The notes below the pieces were generated by a model. It had not been told where the DNA came from. It worked only from the letters and a program-made list of their open reading frames with translations, and made no database searches. Positions 1-6,979 of a DNA stretch of 64,000 nucleotides are shown one piece after another (position 1 is the first letter of the stretch; the number at the start of each line of letters is the position of its first letter). This stretch comes from a bacterium (lineage in GTDB: Bacteria > Myxococcota_A > Bradymonadia > UBA7976 > UBA1532): contig JAUHXC010000004.1 in NCBI GenBank assembly GCA_030427205.1, positions 124,001 through 188,000 of the forward strand. The letters are read 5' to 3'. Position numbers and translations under genes: made by a program.

Positions 1-615
1 GCCGCCCGGCTCGACGATCATGTTGAGCTGGCCGTCGTCGATGGCGTCGCCGAGGAAGGTCCCGAGCAGCTGCGCGGTGCCCGCCGGCTGGAGGATGTCG
101 ACGTCGCGCACGACGAAGACCTCGGGCCGCAGGTCGAGCCGGCAGCGGCCGTCGAGGCAGCGCCACCCGCTGTCGCAGTCGCCGCGCCCCTCGCAGAGCG
201 CGCCGGGCGCGATCCGATCGTCGGGCGGGGCCATGTCCGGCAGATCCATGTCGGGCGGGGCCGTGTCCGGCAGCTCGATGTCCGGCAGCTCGATATCCGG
301 CAGCTCCATGTCGGGCGGCGTCAGGTCCGGCAGATCCCCATCGGGCAGGGTCTGCTCGGCCGGGGCGGCGTCCCGCCCGGGCGGGCCGGCGTCGGGCACG
401 GCGATGCTCACCGGCCGCTCGGGCGAGCCCCGCTCCGGTCGGGCGGCCGGTTCCTCTTCGGGCGCGTCGGCCGGTGCTGCTGGCGGGCTGTCGGGCGGCG
501 CCTCGGCCGCGGAACGCGCGGTCGGGCCGTCGTCGCTGCAGGCGCTGACGGCGACGAGCGTCAGCGCGACTACGCTGAGGCGTCGCGCGACGGCGTCGTT
601 CGGATTTCTGTACAT
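1..615 (-). CDS. Lipoprotein with Pro/Asp-rich tandem repeats, 3' end outside window
   Basis: The ATG at 615 opens a reading frame that runs off the left edge (205 codons visible, no stop). The N-terminus is a signal peptide ending in a lipobox-like VSAC (Cys at about residue 26), followed by a Pro/Ala/Glu-rich linker. Then comes a run of five-residue repeats of the type LPDIE/PPDMD (coded by about 228-350), and next a Cys-containing segment (ALCEGRGDCDSGWRC) typical of secreted myxobacterial-type lipoproteins. No enzymatic domain is visible. The gene is divergent from the ECF sigma factor gene, so the two may share a control region (616-818). Function unknown; export and lipidation are inferred from the N-terminus. 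Confidence 0.75.
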   Translation of the reverse strand, partial: MYRNPNDAVARRLSVVALTLVAVSACSDDGPTARSAAEAPPDSPPAAPADAPEEEPAARPERGSPERPVSIAVPDAGPPGRDAAPAEQTLPDGDLPDLTPPDMELPDIELPDIELPDTAPPDMDLPDMAPPDDRIAPGALCEGRGDCDSGWRCLDGRCRLDLRPEVFVVRDVDILQPAGTAQLLGTFLGDAIDDGQLNMIVEPGG

Positions 616-818
616 GGCGTCATACCCGGTCGAAGGCGCTGCACTCACGATACGGGCGGGCAGACGCCGCGGGTGCCCGTTGCAGGGCGACGCATCTTTT
701 TTCGGATTTCTTGCGGGTCTGGTTGCCCGATCGCGCGGCCCGCGGGTGAACCCCGGTGAACGACTCGCCGAGGACCCCATGCGTTGTGGCCCCCACCGGG
801 ATTTGGCAAGCTGCCGCC

Positions 819-1307
819 GTGACCCGACACGAACTCGACCAGATCGCGGTCCTCTTCCGGCAACACGGCCGCATGGTCTATCGGCGGTGCCTGCGCATCC
901 TCGGCAACCCGTCGGACGCCGAGGAGGCGACGCAGGAGGTCTTCATCCGCGTCATCCGCAGCAAGACCGACAGCTCGCAGCGGGAGTCGGTGGTGCAGTG
1001 GCTCTACCGCATCACGACCAATCACTGCCTCAACATCGTGCGCAATCGCGGCCGGCGGGGCGAGCTGAAGGCCGATCGCGAGGCGGAGCTGCCCCGGCAG
1101 CGGGCCGAGACCGAGGCGCCGAAGCTGTTGCTCTTGCGCCGGCTGCTCGTCGAGGCCGACCCGCAGCAGGCGCAGGCGGCGATCTACGTGCACCTCGACG
1201 GGCTCTCGCAGCGCGAGGCCGCCGAGCTGATGGGCGTCTCGCGGCGCACGGTGGGCAACCTGCTCGAGCGCTTCACCGCTTGGGCGCGCGAGCGGGTCGA
1301 CGCATGA
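819..1307 (+). CDS. ECF-type RNA polymerase sigma factor
   Basis: A 162-residue protein with the two sigma-70 regions. Region 2 (about residues 8-75) includes DAEEATQEVFIRV and WLYRITTNHCLN. Region 4 helix-turn-helix near the C-terminus reads GLSQREAAELMGVSRRTVGNLL. It should redirect RNA polymerase to stress promoters. I chose the GTG at 819 because conserved region 2 begins within a few residues; an in-frame GTG at 756 would add 21 residues unlike any sigma factor. Neither start has a strong ribosome-binding site. The next gene, 13 bp on, is a membrane anti-sigma-like protein, so this is a sigma/anti-sigma pair. Confidence 0.88.
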   Translation: MTRHELDQIAVLFRQHGRMVYRRCLRILGNPSDAEEATQEVFIRVIRSKTDSSQRESVVQWLYRITTNHCLNIVRNRGRRGELKADREAELPRQRAETEAPKLLLLRRLLVEADPQQAQAAIYVHLDGLSQREAAELMGVSRRTVGNLLERFTAWARERVDA

Positions 1308-1320
1308 GGGGGGCCGACCG

Positions 1321-2124
1321 ATGAAGGAGATCTGGGACTTCACGGCCCCCGAGGATGACGACCTCGACCCCGAGCGGCCCAGCGATCTGGCGCTCGATCG
1401 GCTGTACGCCGACGAGCTCGACGGCGAGGCCGCCGCGCGCATCGAGGCCCGGCTGGCCGCCTCACCCGACGACAGGGCCCGCTTCGAGGCGCTCGACCGC
1501 CACTTCGACGACATCGACGAGGTCGATCCGCGCCGCCTGCTGGCGTCCATCCGCCGCGAGGCCGAGCAGCCGGCGACGCTGATGGAGCGGCTGCGCGCCG
1601 GCTGGATGGCCTGGATCGGCGGCCTGGTGGTCGTCGGCGCGGCCGTGATCGCGTTCTTCGTGCTGCGCCCCGCCGCCAACGGGCCCGATGGCCTGGGGCC
1701 GGGGCCGGACATCGTCACGCTCAAGGGCGGTCCGGTCCTGGCGGTGCAGCGCCGCGGCGCCGACGGCCGGGGTCAGCCGGTGGCCAGCGGCGAGCCGGTG
1801 GCGCCGGGCGATACGCTCAAGTTCACCGTCACCCTGTCGGCGCGATCGGCGGTGCGCATCATCGGGGTCGAGGCGGACGGCGCGCGCTACGACGCCTTCC
1901 CGCTCGAGGGCGGCCCGAGCCCGATCATCGAGCCCGGCGAGAAGGTGCCGCTCGGCGGCGCGGTGACGCTCGACGACGCCGAGGGGCGCGAGACGCTGTT
2001 CTTGCTGGCCTGCCCGGCCGAGGTCGAGCCCGCCGACTGCCGCGTCGGCGCCGACGGGCCCGCCTGCCCCGACGGGTGCCGCTTCGATCGGTTCGTCCTC
2101 GACAAGCAGGGGTCGGCCCAATGA
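1321..2124 (+). CDS. Membrane-anchored anti-sigma-like protein
   Basis: A 267-residue protein. Its cytoplasmic part (1-90) contains the segment LDRLYADELDGEAAARIEARL, typical of anti-sigma N-termini, but it lacks the HxxxCxxC zinc motif. A single transmembrane helix lies at about 96-115, followed by a periplasmic domain of about 150 residues with a beta-rich look and four Cys near the end. It most likely holds the adjacent ECF factor at the membrane and senses an envelope signal. The assignment rests on topology and position rather than a strong family signature. Its stop overlaps the next start (ATGA at 2121). Confidence 0.7.
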   Translation: MKEIWDFTAPEDDDLDPERPSDLALDRLYADELDGEAAARIEARLAASPDDRARFEALDRHFDDIDEVDPRRLLASIRREAEQPATLMERLRAGWMAWIGGLVVVGAAVIAFFVLRPAANGPDGLGPGPDIVTLKGGPVLAVQRRGADGRGQPVASGEPVAPGDTLKFTVTLSARSAVRIIGVEADGARYDAFPLEGGPSPIIEPGEKVPLGGAVTLDDAEGRETLFLLACPAEVEPADCRVGADGPACPDGCRFDRFVLDKQGSAQ

Positions 2125-3701
2125 GCCGGCTCGTCGCCGCCGCCGTCGTCTCGCTGGTGGCCTGCATCGCGGCGCCGCGCATCGCCTCGGCGCTGCCCGA
2201 GCAGACGTGGCTGGTGGTCATCGGCAATAACGAGGGCGCCGGCGAAGACGTGACCCTGCACTACGCCGAGCGCGACGCCCGGCAGATCGCCGATGTCTTC
2301 CGCGAGCGCGCGGGCGTCTCGAGCCGGCGCATCACCGCGGTGCTCGGCGAGACCGCCGACGGGGTGCGGGCCGTCCTGCACAAGATCGACGCCGAGGTGC
2401 GTACGGCGGCCGGCGCCTCGGCGCTGGTGGTCTATTACTCAGGACACGCCGACGCCGACGCGCTGCGCATGCGCGGCACCAAGTTGCCGGTGGACGAGCT
2501 GCGGTCGCTGGTCGCCGCGTCGGGGGCCAAGGTGCAGCTGCTCGTCGTCGACGCCTGTCGCTCCGGCGCGGTGACCCGGGTCAAGGGCATGCGCCGCGGC
2601 GAGGACTTCAAGCTCTCGCTGCAGGACGACCTCGCGGCGGAGGGCATGGCGATCATCACCTCGAGCACCGCCGGCGAGACGAGCCAGGAGTCCGATCGGC
2701 TCAAGGGCTCGTTCTTCAGCCATCACTTCGTCAACGCCATGCGCGGCGCGGCCGACGAGAACGACGACGGGCGGGTGACCCTCGGCGAAGCCTACGCCTA
2801 CACCTATGACCAGACCGTGCGCTCGACCGGGCGCACGCTGGCGGTGCAGCACCCGACCTACGCCTACGACGTCAAAGGCCGCGGCGAGGTGATCCTGGCC
2901 GGTCCGCAGGGCGACAGCGCGCGGCTCGGCAAGCTCGAGCTGGCCGGGGCGGGGCGCTACCTGATCAGCGAGCAGGCCGGCGAGGCGCTGGTGGCCGAGG
3001 TGGTGCCGCCGCGGCCACGCGCGACGCTGGCCCTGACCCCGCGGCGCTATCAGGTCCAGCACCGCGGCGACGACGCCTATCGCGAGTACAGCGTGAACCT
3101 CGAGGCCGGCCGCACCACCGCGCTGGCCGACGCGCCGCATCGCACCTATCGCTACGATCGGCTGGTGCGCAAGCGCGGCGGGGAAGAGGTGCTGGCGGCG
3201 CACGGGGTCTACGCGCTCGGCGGGGCGCGGGGCACCGTCGTCGAGGGCGGCAGCCCGGCGGCGCAGCTCGTCATCGGCTATGGCGTCGACCTGCCCTGGT
3301 TCACCGTCGGCGGCCGCGTTCGGGGCAGCGCGGTCGCCTACGACGGCGCCGCGTTCCAACACGCCCATCAGATCCTCGGCCTCGGGCTGACCCTGCAGCG
3401 CTTCGCCGACTTCCGCTGGTTCAGCGTCGGCTTCGGCCTGCTCGCCGAGGCCACGGTGCACCGCCAGACCTTCATCGCCGGTGAGCGCGACGCGCCGGAC
3501 GGGGTCGCCTTCGGCGGCGCCTTCAGCGGACTCTTCGCCGTCGAGCGGGTGCTCTTCGACCGCTTCAGCCTACGCGTCGAAGGCGGGCCGATGACCGAGA
3601 TCTTCCGGGTCCAGGAGACCAACGACGGTGAACCCGGCGCGATCGATCTGGAGACCCCGCTGACGTGGTGGGCCGCCGCCGGCGTGATCGTCCGGTTCTG
3701 A
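2121..3701 (+). CDS. Exported caspase-family (C14) peptidase with C-terminal beta-barrel-like domain
   Basis: A 526-residue protein that begins with a signal peptide (cleavage after about ASA, residue 24). A caspase/metacaspase domain covers about 27-260, with the catalytic His109 (VYYSGHAD) and Cys146 (VVDACRSG). A DENDDGRVTLGEAY segment looks like a calcium-binding loop, as in many bacterial caspase homologues. The last 160 residues alternate polar and hydrophobic residues and end in VIVRF, the terminal aromatic seen in outer-membrane strands. I infer a periplasmic protease tethered to, or inserted in, the outer membrane. The ATG at 2121 overlaps the anti-sigma stop by 4 bp, so translation is coupled. 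Substrate unknown. Confidence 0.85.
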   Translation: MSRLVAAAVVSLVACIAAPRIASALPEQTWLVVIGNNEGAGEDVTLHYAERDARQIADVFRERAGVSSRRITAVLGETADGVRAVLHKIDAEVRTAAGASALVVYYSGHADADALRMRGTKLPVDELRSLVAASGAKVQLLVVDACRSGAVTRVKGMRRGEDFKLSLQDDLAAEGMAIITSSTAGETSQESDRLKGSFFSHHFVNAMRGAADENDDGRVTLGEAYAYTYDQTVRSTGRTLAVQHPTYAYDVKGRGEVILAGPQGDSARLGKLELAGAGRYLISEQAGEALVAEVVPPRPRATLALTPRRYQVQHRGDDAYREYSVNLEAGRTTALADAPHRTYRYDRLVRKRGGEEVLAAHGVYALGGARGTVVEGGSPAAQLVIGYGVDLPWFTVGGRVRGSAVAYDGAAFQHAHQILGLGLTLQRFADFRWFSVGFGLLAEATVHRQTFIAGERDAPDGVAFGGAFSGLFAVERVLFDRFSLRVEGGPMTEIFRVQETNDGEPGAIDLETPLTWWAAAGVIVRF

Positions 3702-3722
3702 CCGCGCGCGAGGCCGACGCCC

Positions 3723-4007
3723 ATGCCGCACATCACCCTCTCGTTGCCCGCCGACCTGGACCCACACCAATGGTCCGCGGTCGCCGAGGTCTTCGCCGGC
3801 ATCGACGGCTGGACGGTCGACGACGACGGGCTGCTCTGGCGCGGCGAGTCATGCGGCGCGCCCTACCGCATCGAAGGCTCGATGGAGCCCGCCGGCCTGG
3901 TGCTCGAGAGCGACCTGCCGGCCGACGTCTGGACCGGCTGGGTCTCGGTGATCTGCGCCCGGCTGTCGCTGCGCTTGGGCATGGAGGTCTGCGACGCCGA
4001 GATGTAG
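3723..4007 (+). CDS. Small hypothetical protein (94 aa)
   Basis: This is a 94-residue acidic protein with no signal peptide or membrane segment and no family I recognise. It is likely real: it fills the gap between the caspase gene (21 bp upstream) and rsmD, its codon use is strongly GC3-biased, and it has a balanced composition with regular hydrophobic spacing. The C-terminal half (about 50-85) is Leu/Val-rich and could form a small alpha/beta fold. Function unknown. Confidence 0.6.
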   Translation: MPHITLSLPADLDPHQWSAVAEVFAGIDGWTVDDDGLLWRGESCGAPYRIEGSMEPAGLVLESDLPADVWTGWVSVICARLSLRLGMEVCDAEM

Positions 4008-4057
4008 GCTGCCCCGCCGAGCGGCGCCGCGGCGCGCGGGCTCGGGAGGAGAATCCG

Positions 4058-4609
4058 ATGCGCATCGTGGGCGGCCTGTGGGCCGATCGGCGGCTGACCT
4101 CGCCGGGTAGACGGGTCCGGCCGACCCGGGAGGACGTGCGGGTGGCCTGTATGGGCCTGCTCGAGCCGCAGCTGGACGGCGCGCGGGTGCTCGACCTCTT
4201 CGCCGGCACCGGCGCGGTGGGCATCGAGGCGCTCTCTCGCGGCGCGGCGGCGGCCGACTTCATCGAGTTCGGGCCCGCGGCGCTGCACGCGCTCAAGGCC
4301 AACGTCGCCGCGCTGCGGCTCAAGCCCCTGCGCAGAGGTCAGCGGCCCACGGCGAAGCTCAAGGCGGCGCGGGTCTTCAAGCGTGACGCGCTGCCTTTCG
4401 TCGCCCGGCTCGACGCCGCGGCCTATGACATCGCGTTCGCCGACCCGCCCTATGGCTCGAAGAAGCTCGATCGGATCATCGAGCGCTGGCAGGCGGTGCC
4501 CTTCGCGCCGCTGCTCTGCGTTGAGCACGCGCCGGACCACGCCGTACCCCGCGGGGTGCGTCGGCTGACCTTCGACGTATGCCATGTGACACTCTACCGG
4601 GCCCGCTGA
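4058..4609 (+). CDS. rsmD: 16S rRNA (guanine-966-N2)-methyltransferase RsmD
   Basis: A 183-residue protein with the RsmD layout. The N-terminus MRIVGG is followed by the RPTxExVR-like segment (VRPTREDVR). The SAM-binding motif is VLDLFAGTGAVGIEALSRGA, and the catalytic motif is ADPPYG. It methylates N2 of G966 in 16S rRNA during 30S assembly. The start is fixed by the canonical first residues and by a strong ribosome-binding site (GGGAGGAG) just upstream. The basic insertion around residues 88-108 (KPLRRGQRPTAKLKAAR) is slightly longer than usual. It is convergent with the methyltransferase gene that ends at 4627. Confidence 0.9.
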   Translation: MRIVGGLWADRRLTSPGRRVRPTREDVRVACMGLLEPQLDGARVLDLFAGTGAVGIEALSRGAAAADFIEFGPAALHALKANVAALRLKPLRRGQRPTAKLKAARVFKRDALPFVARLDAAAYDIAFADPPYGSKKLDRIIERWQAVPFAPLLCVEHAPDHAVPRGVRRLTFDVCHVTLYRAR

Positions 4610-4626
4610 CCGCTGAAGGCATGGCG

Positions 4627-5277
4627 TCAGCCCCGCTTGCGGGCCACGAGCACCTCCGACGGGATGCCCCACGCCCGCACCACGCTGCGGTGCTCGATCT
4701 GCCAGCCATCGCCGAAGAAGCGCGCCTGCTGCAGCGGCCGACAGCCACCGACCCACTGCGGGCGGCGGCGGTGTACGGCGGCCCACAGCGATGACACCGC
4801 CCGGCCGATGAATGACTGCCCGTCGGTCAGGCTCACGAGGCCGATGATGCCATCCGGTCGGAGCCATTGATGGCATGCGGTGATGCCATCGGCGATGGCA
4901 TCTTCGGACCAGATGTCGAACATATAGCTCGATACGACGCGGTCGAAGCCGCCCGCGGGCAGCTCGACGGCATCCGCCGGCCCATGATGCACCGTCACCC
5001 GCTCGCCGAATCGCGCCAGGCGCTCGCGGGCCAGGCGGCACATCTCGCCGCTGAGGTCGACGGCGGTATAGGTGGCGCCGTCGGGCATGGCATCCAGCAG
5101 CCACTCGGCGAACCGGCCGGTGCCCGCGCCCAGCTCGAGCACGGCGCTGGCCTCGTCGAGCGCGAGGTGGGGCATCAAAGCGCGCAGCGGCGGGTCTTCG
5201 TACCAGCCCGCGCCGTCCTGCTTCGCGCCGTGGCGGTCGTAGATCGCGGCGACTGCCTGCGCGTCGAGGGCGCTCAT
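4627..5277 (-). CDS. Class I SAM-dependent methyltransferase (methyltransferase-11 type)
   Basis: A 216-residue protein with a standard Rossmann methyltransferase core: motif I VLELGAGTGRFAEWL near residues 45-60, an acidic motif (TAVDLSGEM), and motif post-I/II around FDRVVSSYMFD. It resembles UbiE/methyltransferase-11 small-molecule enzymes; the substrate cannot be read from sequence. Its ATG overlaps the stop of the TOPRIM-like gene by 4 bp (ATGA), making it the third gene of an AAA ATPase / TOPRIM-like / methyltransferase operon. Whether it belongs functionally with the first two is open. Confidence 0.8.
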   Translation of the reverse strand: MSALDAQAVAAIYDRHGAKQDGAGWYEDPPLRALMPHLALDEASAVLELGAGTGRFAEWLLDAMPDGATYTAVDLSGEMCRLARERLARFGERVTVHHGPADAVELPAGGFDRVVSSYMFDIWSEDAIADGITACHQWLRPDGIIGLVSLTDGQSFIGRAVSSLWAAVHRRRPQWVGGCRPLQQARFFGDGWQIEHRSVVRAWGIPSEVLVARKRG

Positions 5278-5699
5278 CGCGCGCCGCCCATGCCATCCCA
5301 GATCGACAGCAGGTGACGCAGGCTGTCGAGGTGCGGGGTGCCGACGGTTCGGGCCCGCAGCGCGTCCAGATAGGCCGGTTCGAGGACGGGTCCCGGGCGC
5401 GCCTTGGTATAGCGCAGCCTGGGGCTTCGCTCGCGCAGCCTGGGGCTTCGCTCGCGCAGCATGGCCTTGAGGTAGTCGCCATGAAACGCTGCCTTGGTGC
5501 GATAGCGATCCCGCGGGGCGTCCATCGATTCGGGGTCATCGCTGCGCACGTCGTAGAACCGGCGCCACTCGGCCAGCGTGGGGTCGCGCGGCTGGGGCGA
5601 CATCATCTCGCGGTGCCCCAAGAACAAGGCGTGGCCGACCCAGGCGCTGTAGACCTTCTTCTCGGTGCGATCGCCTTCGACGAGGAGGTAGAGGTTCAT
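5274..5699 (-). CDS. TOPRIM-like/DUF4276-type partner of AAA ATPase, apparently missing its central core
   Basis: A 141-residue protein. The N-terminus MNLYLLVEGDRTEKKVY is the classic start of the TOPRIM-like proteins encoded beside AAA ATPases, with the conserved Glu8. The C-terminal half (FYDV...FHGDYLKAML...YTKARPG...HLDSL) matches, from memory, the C-terminal part of the same family. The roughly 100-residue middle section that should carry the acidic DxD metal site is absent: residue ~20 runs straight into FLGHREM. The frame stays open, so this looks like an in-frame internal deletion that would inactivate a TOPRIM nuclease. A 7-residue tandem duplication (RERSPRL twice) also lies inside. 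It starts 6 bp after the ATPase stop. Confidence 0.65.
   Translation of the reverse strand: MNLYLLVEGDRTEKKVYSAWVGHALFLGHREMMSPQPRDPTLAEWRRFYDVRSDDPESMDAPRDRYRTKAAFHGDYLKAMLRERSPRLRERSPRLRYTKARPGPVLEPAYLDALRARTVGTPHLDSLRHLLSIWDGMGGAR
5412..5460. repeat. 21-bp in-frame tandem duplication in TOPRIM-like gene
   Basis: Two perfect 21-bp copies (5412-5432, 5433-5453), each beginning gcgcagcctggggcttcgct, plus a 7-bp partial third copy (5454-5460). On the minus strand they encode RERSPRL twice. This is most simply explained by replication slippage. Confidence 0.95.
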
Positions 5700-5705
5700 C
5701 GGCGA

Positions 5706-6824
5706 TCAGTCGATGCCAGCTTCGTATTCGGGTGTATTGATGAGCCGGGTGAAGGCGTCGAGGTGCGACTCGTCGGCCAGCGATGGGATGTCGCGGGCGG
5801 GCAGGAGCTCGACTGTGGAGCCGCGACGGCGGACGAGCTTCCACACGTCGAGCGGGATGTGTTCGATGACATAGGGGTGATGGCTGGTCAGGATGAACTG
5901 ACAGTCGGCCCGGGCATTGATGAGTCCGGTCACCGCGGGCAGGCAGTTCACGCCGAGGCTGTTCTCGAATTCGTCGATACACAGAACGGAGCCGGCGCGC
6001 ATGAGGAGCAGCGAGCGGATCACGCCGAGCACGCGCAGCATACCAGTCGAGATGTCGCGGTGACGGATCCATGTCTCGCTGCCATACTCCCGCAGTTGGA
6101 CCTCGACCCGCTGGTGGGGTTGCGGGTTGGTCTGGCGGCCGACAGTCGCGATGCGCAGGTCGCTGACCGAGGGAAAGACTTCGAGAAAGGCATCGCGGAT
6201 GGTACCAAAGACTCGAGGTGCCCCAGCTTGTAGGATGAACAGCGCGAAGCTCAAGGGACCATCCGCCATCACCTGAACTCCGGGCAGCGAGGCGCGGTAG
6301 CCTTCAAGTTCGACCTCGTCGATCAGCTCGATGTCATCGAGTTGATCGCCCGGTACCACGAGCGCGTCGAATGTGTCTCGATCGACGTTGACGAAGGCCG
6401 TGAGGCTGCGTCTCACGAGCGAGACATCATCCTCACCCGACAGCAGCACGAGCGCGCACTCGGTCGGGTTCAGTCGAGGCAGAGTCGTGCCCTTGAAGCG
6501 CACCTCGGCGCCCTCTCTCTCGACGATGATCTCACCCTCCACGACGACGGACTCGGCGTCGAATACGTGCCCTCCCGACGCCATCGCGACAGTGCACGAC
6601 CAGACGAACGCGCGCCCGTCCTCTCGACCCGTCAGACGCCACGACCAGTGCCCCGCCTCGACCTTCTCGCCCAGCCCCAGCTTGCGTACGTCGTCCAGCG
6701 CGCGCAGGACTTTGCTCTTGCCCACGCCCGAGATGCCGACCAGCAGGTTCAGCCCGTCGAAGCGGGCCTCCTTCAGGTGCCAGCCGGTCTCGTGATCGGT
6801 GAACTCGAACGTCTCGATGCGCAT
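5706..6824 (-). CDS. AAA family ATPase (OLD/SMC-like, partner of TOPRIM-like protein)
   Basis: A 372-residue ATPase. Walker A is GISGVGKS (residues 30-37), in the typical N-terminal context LNLLVGISGVGKS. The ABC-like signature region is ISTGMLRVLGV, Walker B is VLCIDEFENSLG, and an H-loop-like segment reads FILTSHHPYVI. This is the layout of the AAA_15/AAA_21 ATPases paired with DUF4276/TOPRIM proteins in presumed defence cassettes. The ATG at 6824 has a good GGCAGGAGG site; an upstream in-frame codon would add 17 unrelated residues. The base composition looks less GC-rich than its neighbours, consistent with acquisition. Head gene of a three-gene operon. Confidence 0.85.
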   Translation of the reverse strand: MRIETFEFTDHETGWHLKEARFDGLNLLVGISGVGKSKVLRALDDVRKLGLGEKVEAGHWSWRLTGREDGRAFVWSCTVAMASGGHVFDAESVVVEGEIIVEREGAEVRFKGTTLPRLNPTECALVLLSGEDDVSLVRRSLTAFVNVDRDTFDALVVPGDQLDDIELIDEVELEGYRASLPGVQVMADGPLSFALFILQAGAPRVFGTIRDAFLEVFPSVSDLRIATVGRQTNPQPHQRVEVQLREYGSETWIRHRDISTGMLRVLGVIRSLLLMRAGSVLCIDEFENSLGVNCLPAVTGLINARADCQFILTSHHPYVIEHIPLDVWKLVRRRGSTVELLPARDIPSLADESHLDAFTRLINTPEYEAGID

Positions 6825-6910
6825 CGTCTCGCCTCCTGCCCCTTGGTACCCCGCGCGTCCGCACCCCGTCCACACCGCCGTCGATCACCCCGATGGTGAC
6901 TCTCACCCAC

Positions 6911-6931
6911 CGTCGAAGCCTTGATTCGACG
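6911..6931. promoter_or_regulatory. Inverted repeat in divergent control region
   Basis: A perfect 7-bp inverted repeat, CGTCGAA-N7-TTCGACG, lies in the 155-bp gap between the divergent ATPase operon (start 6824, minus) and the exported protein gene (start 6980, plus). The symmetry and position suit a repressor operator; a chance occurrence cannot be excluded. Confidence 0.35.
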
Positions 6932-6979
6932 ATGGCCGGCCGGTCATGCTCCTGACGTCGACCCGCGGAGGAATCGCCG

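Noticed and set aside
756..818. Upstream GTG start for the ECF sigma factor
   Set aside because: The extra 21 residues do not resemble a sigma-factor N-terminus and there is no better ribosome-binding site; the GTG at 819 fits the family.
5274..6824. Retron or full Gabija system
   Set aside because: No reverse transcriptase or msr/msd structure and no UvrD-like helicase is present. Only an ATPase with a shortened TOPRIM-like partner is seen.
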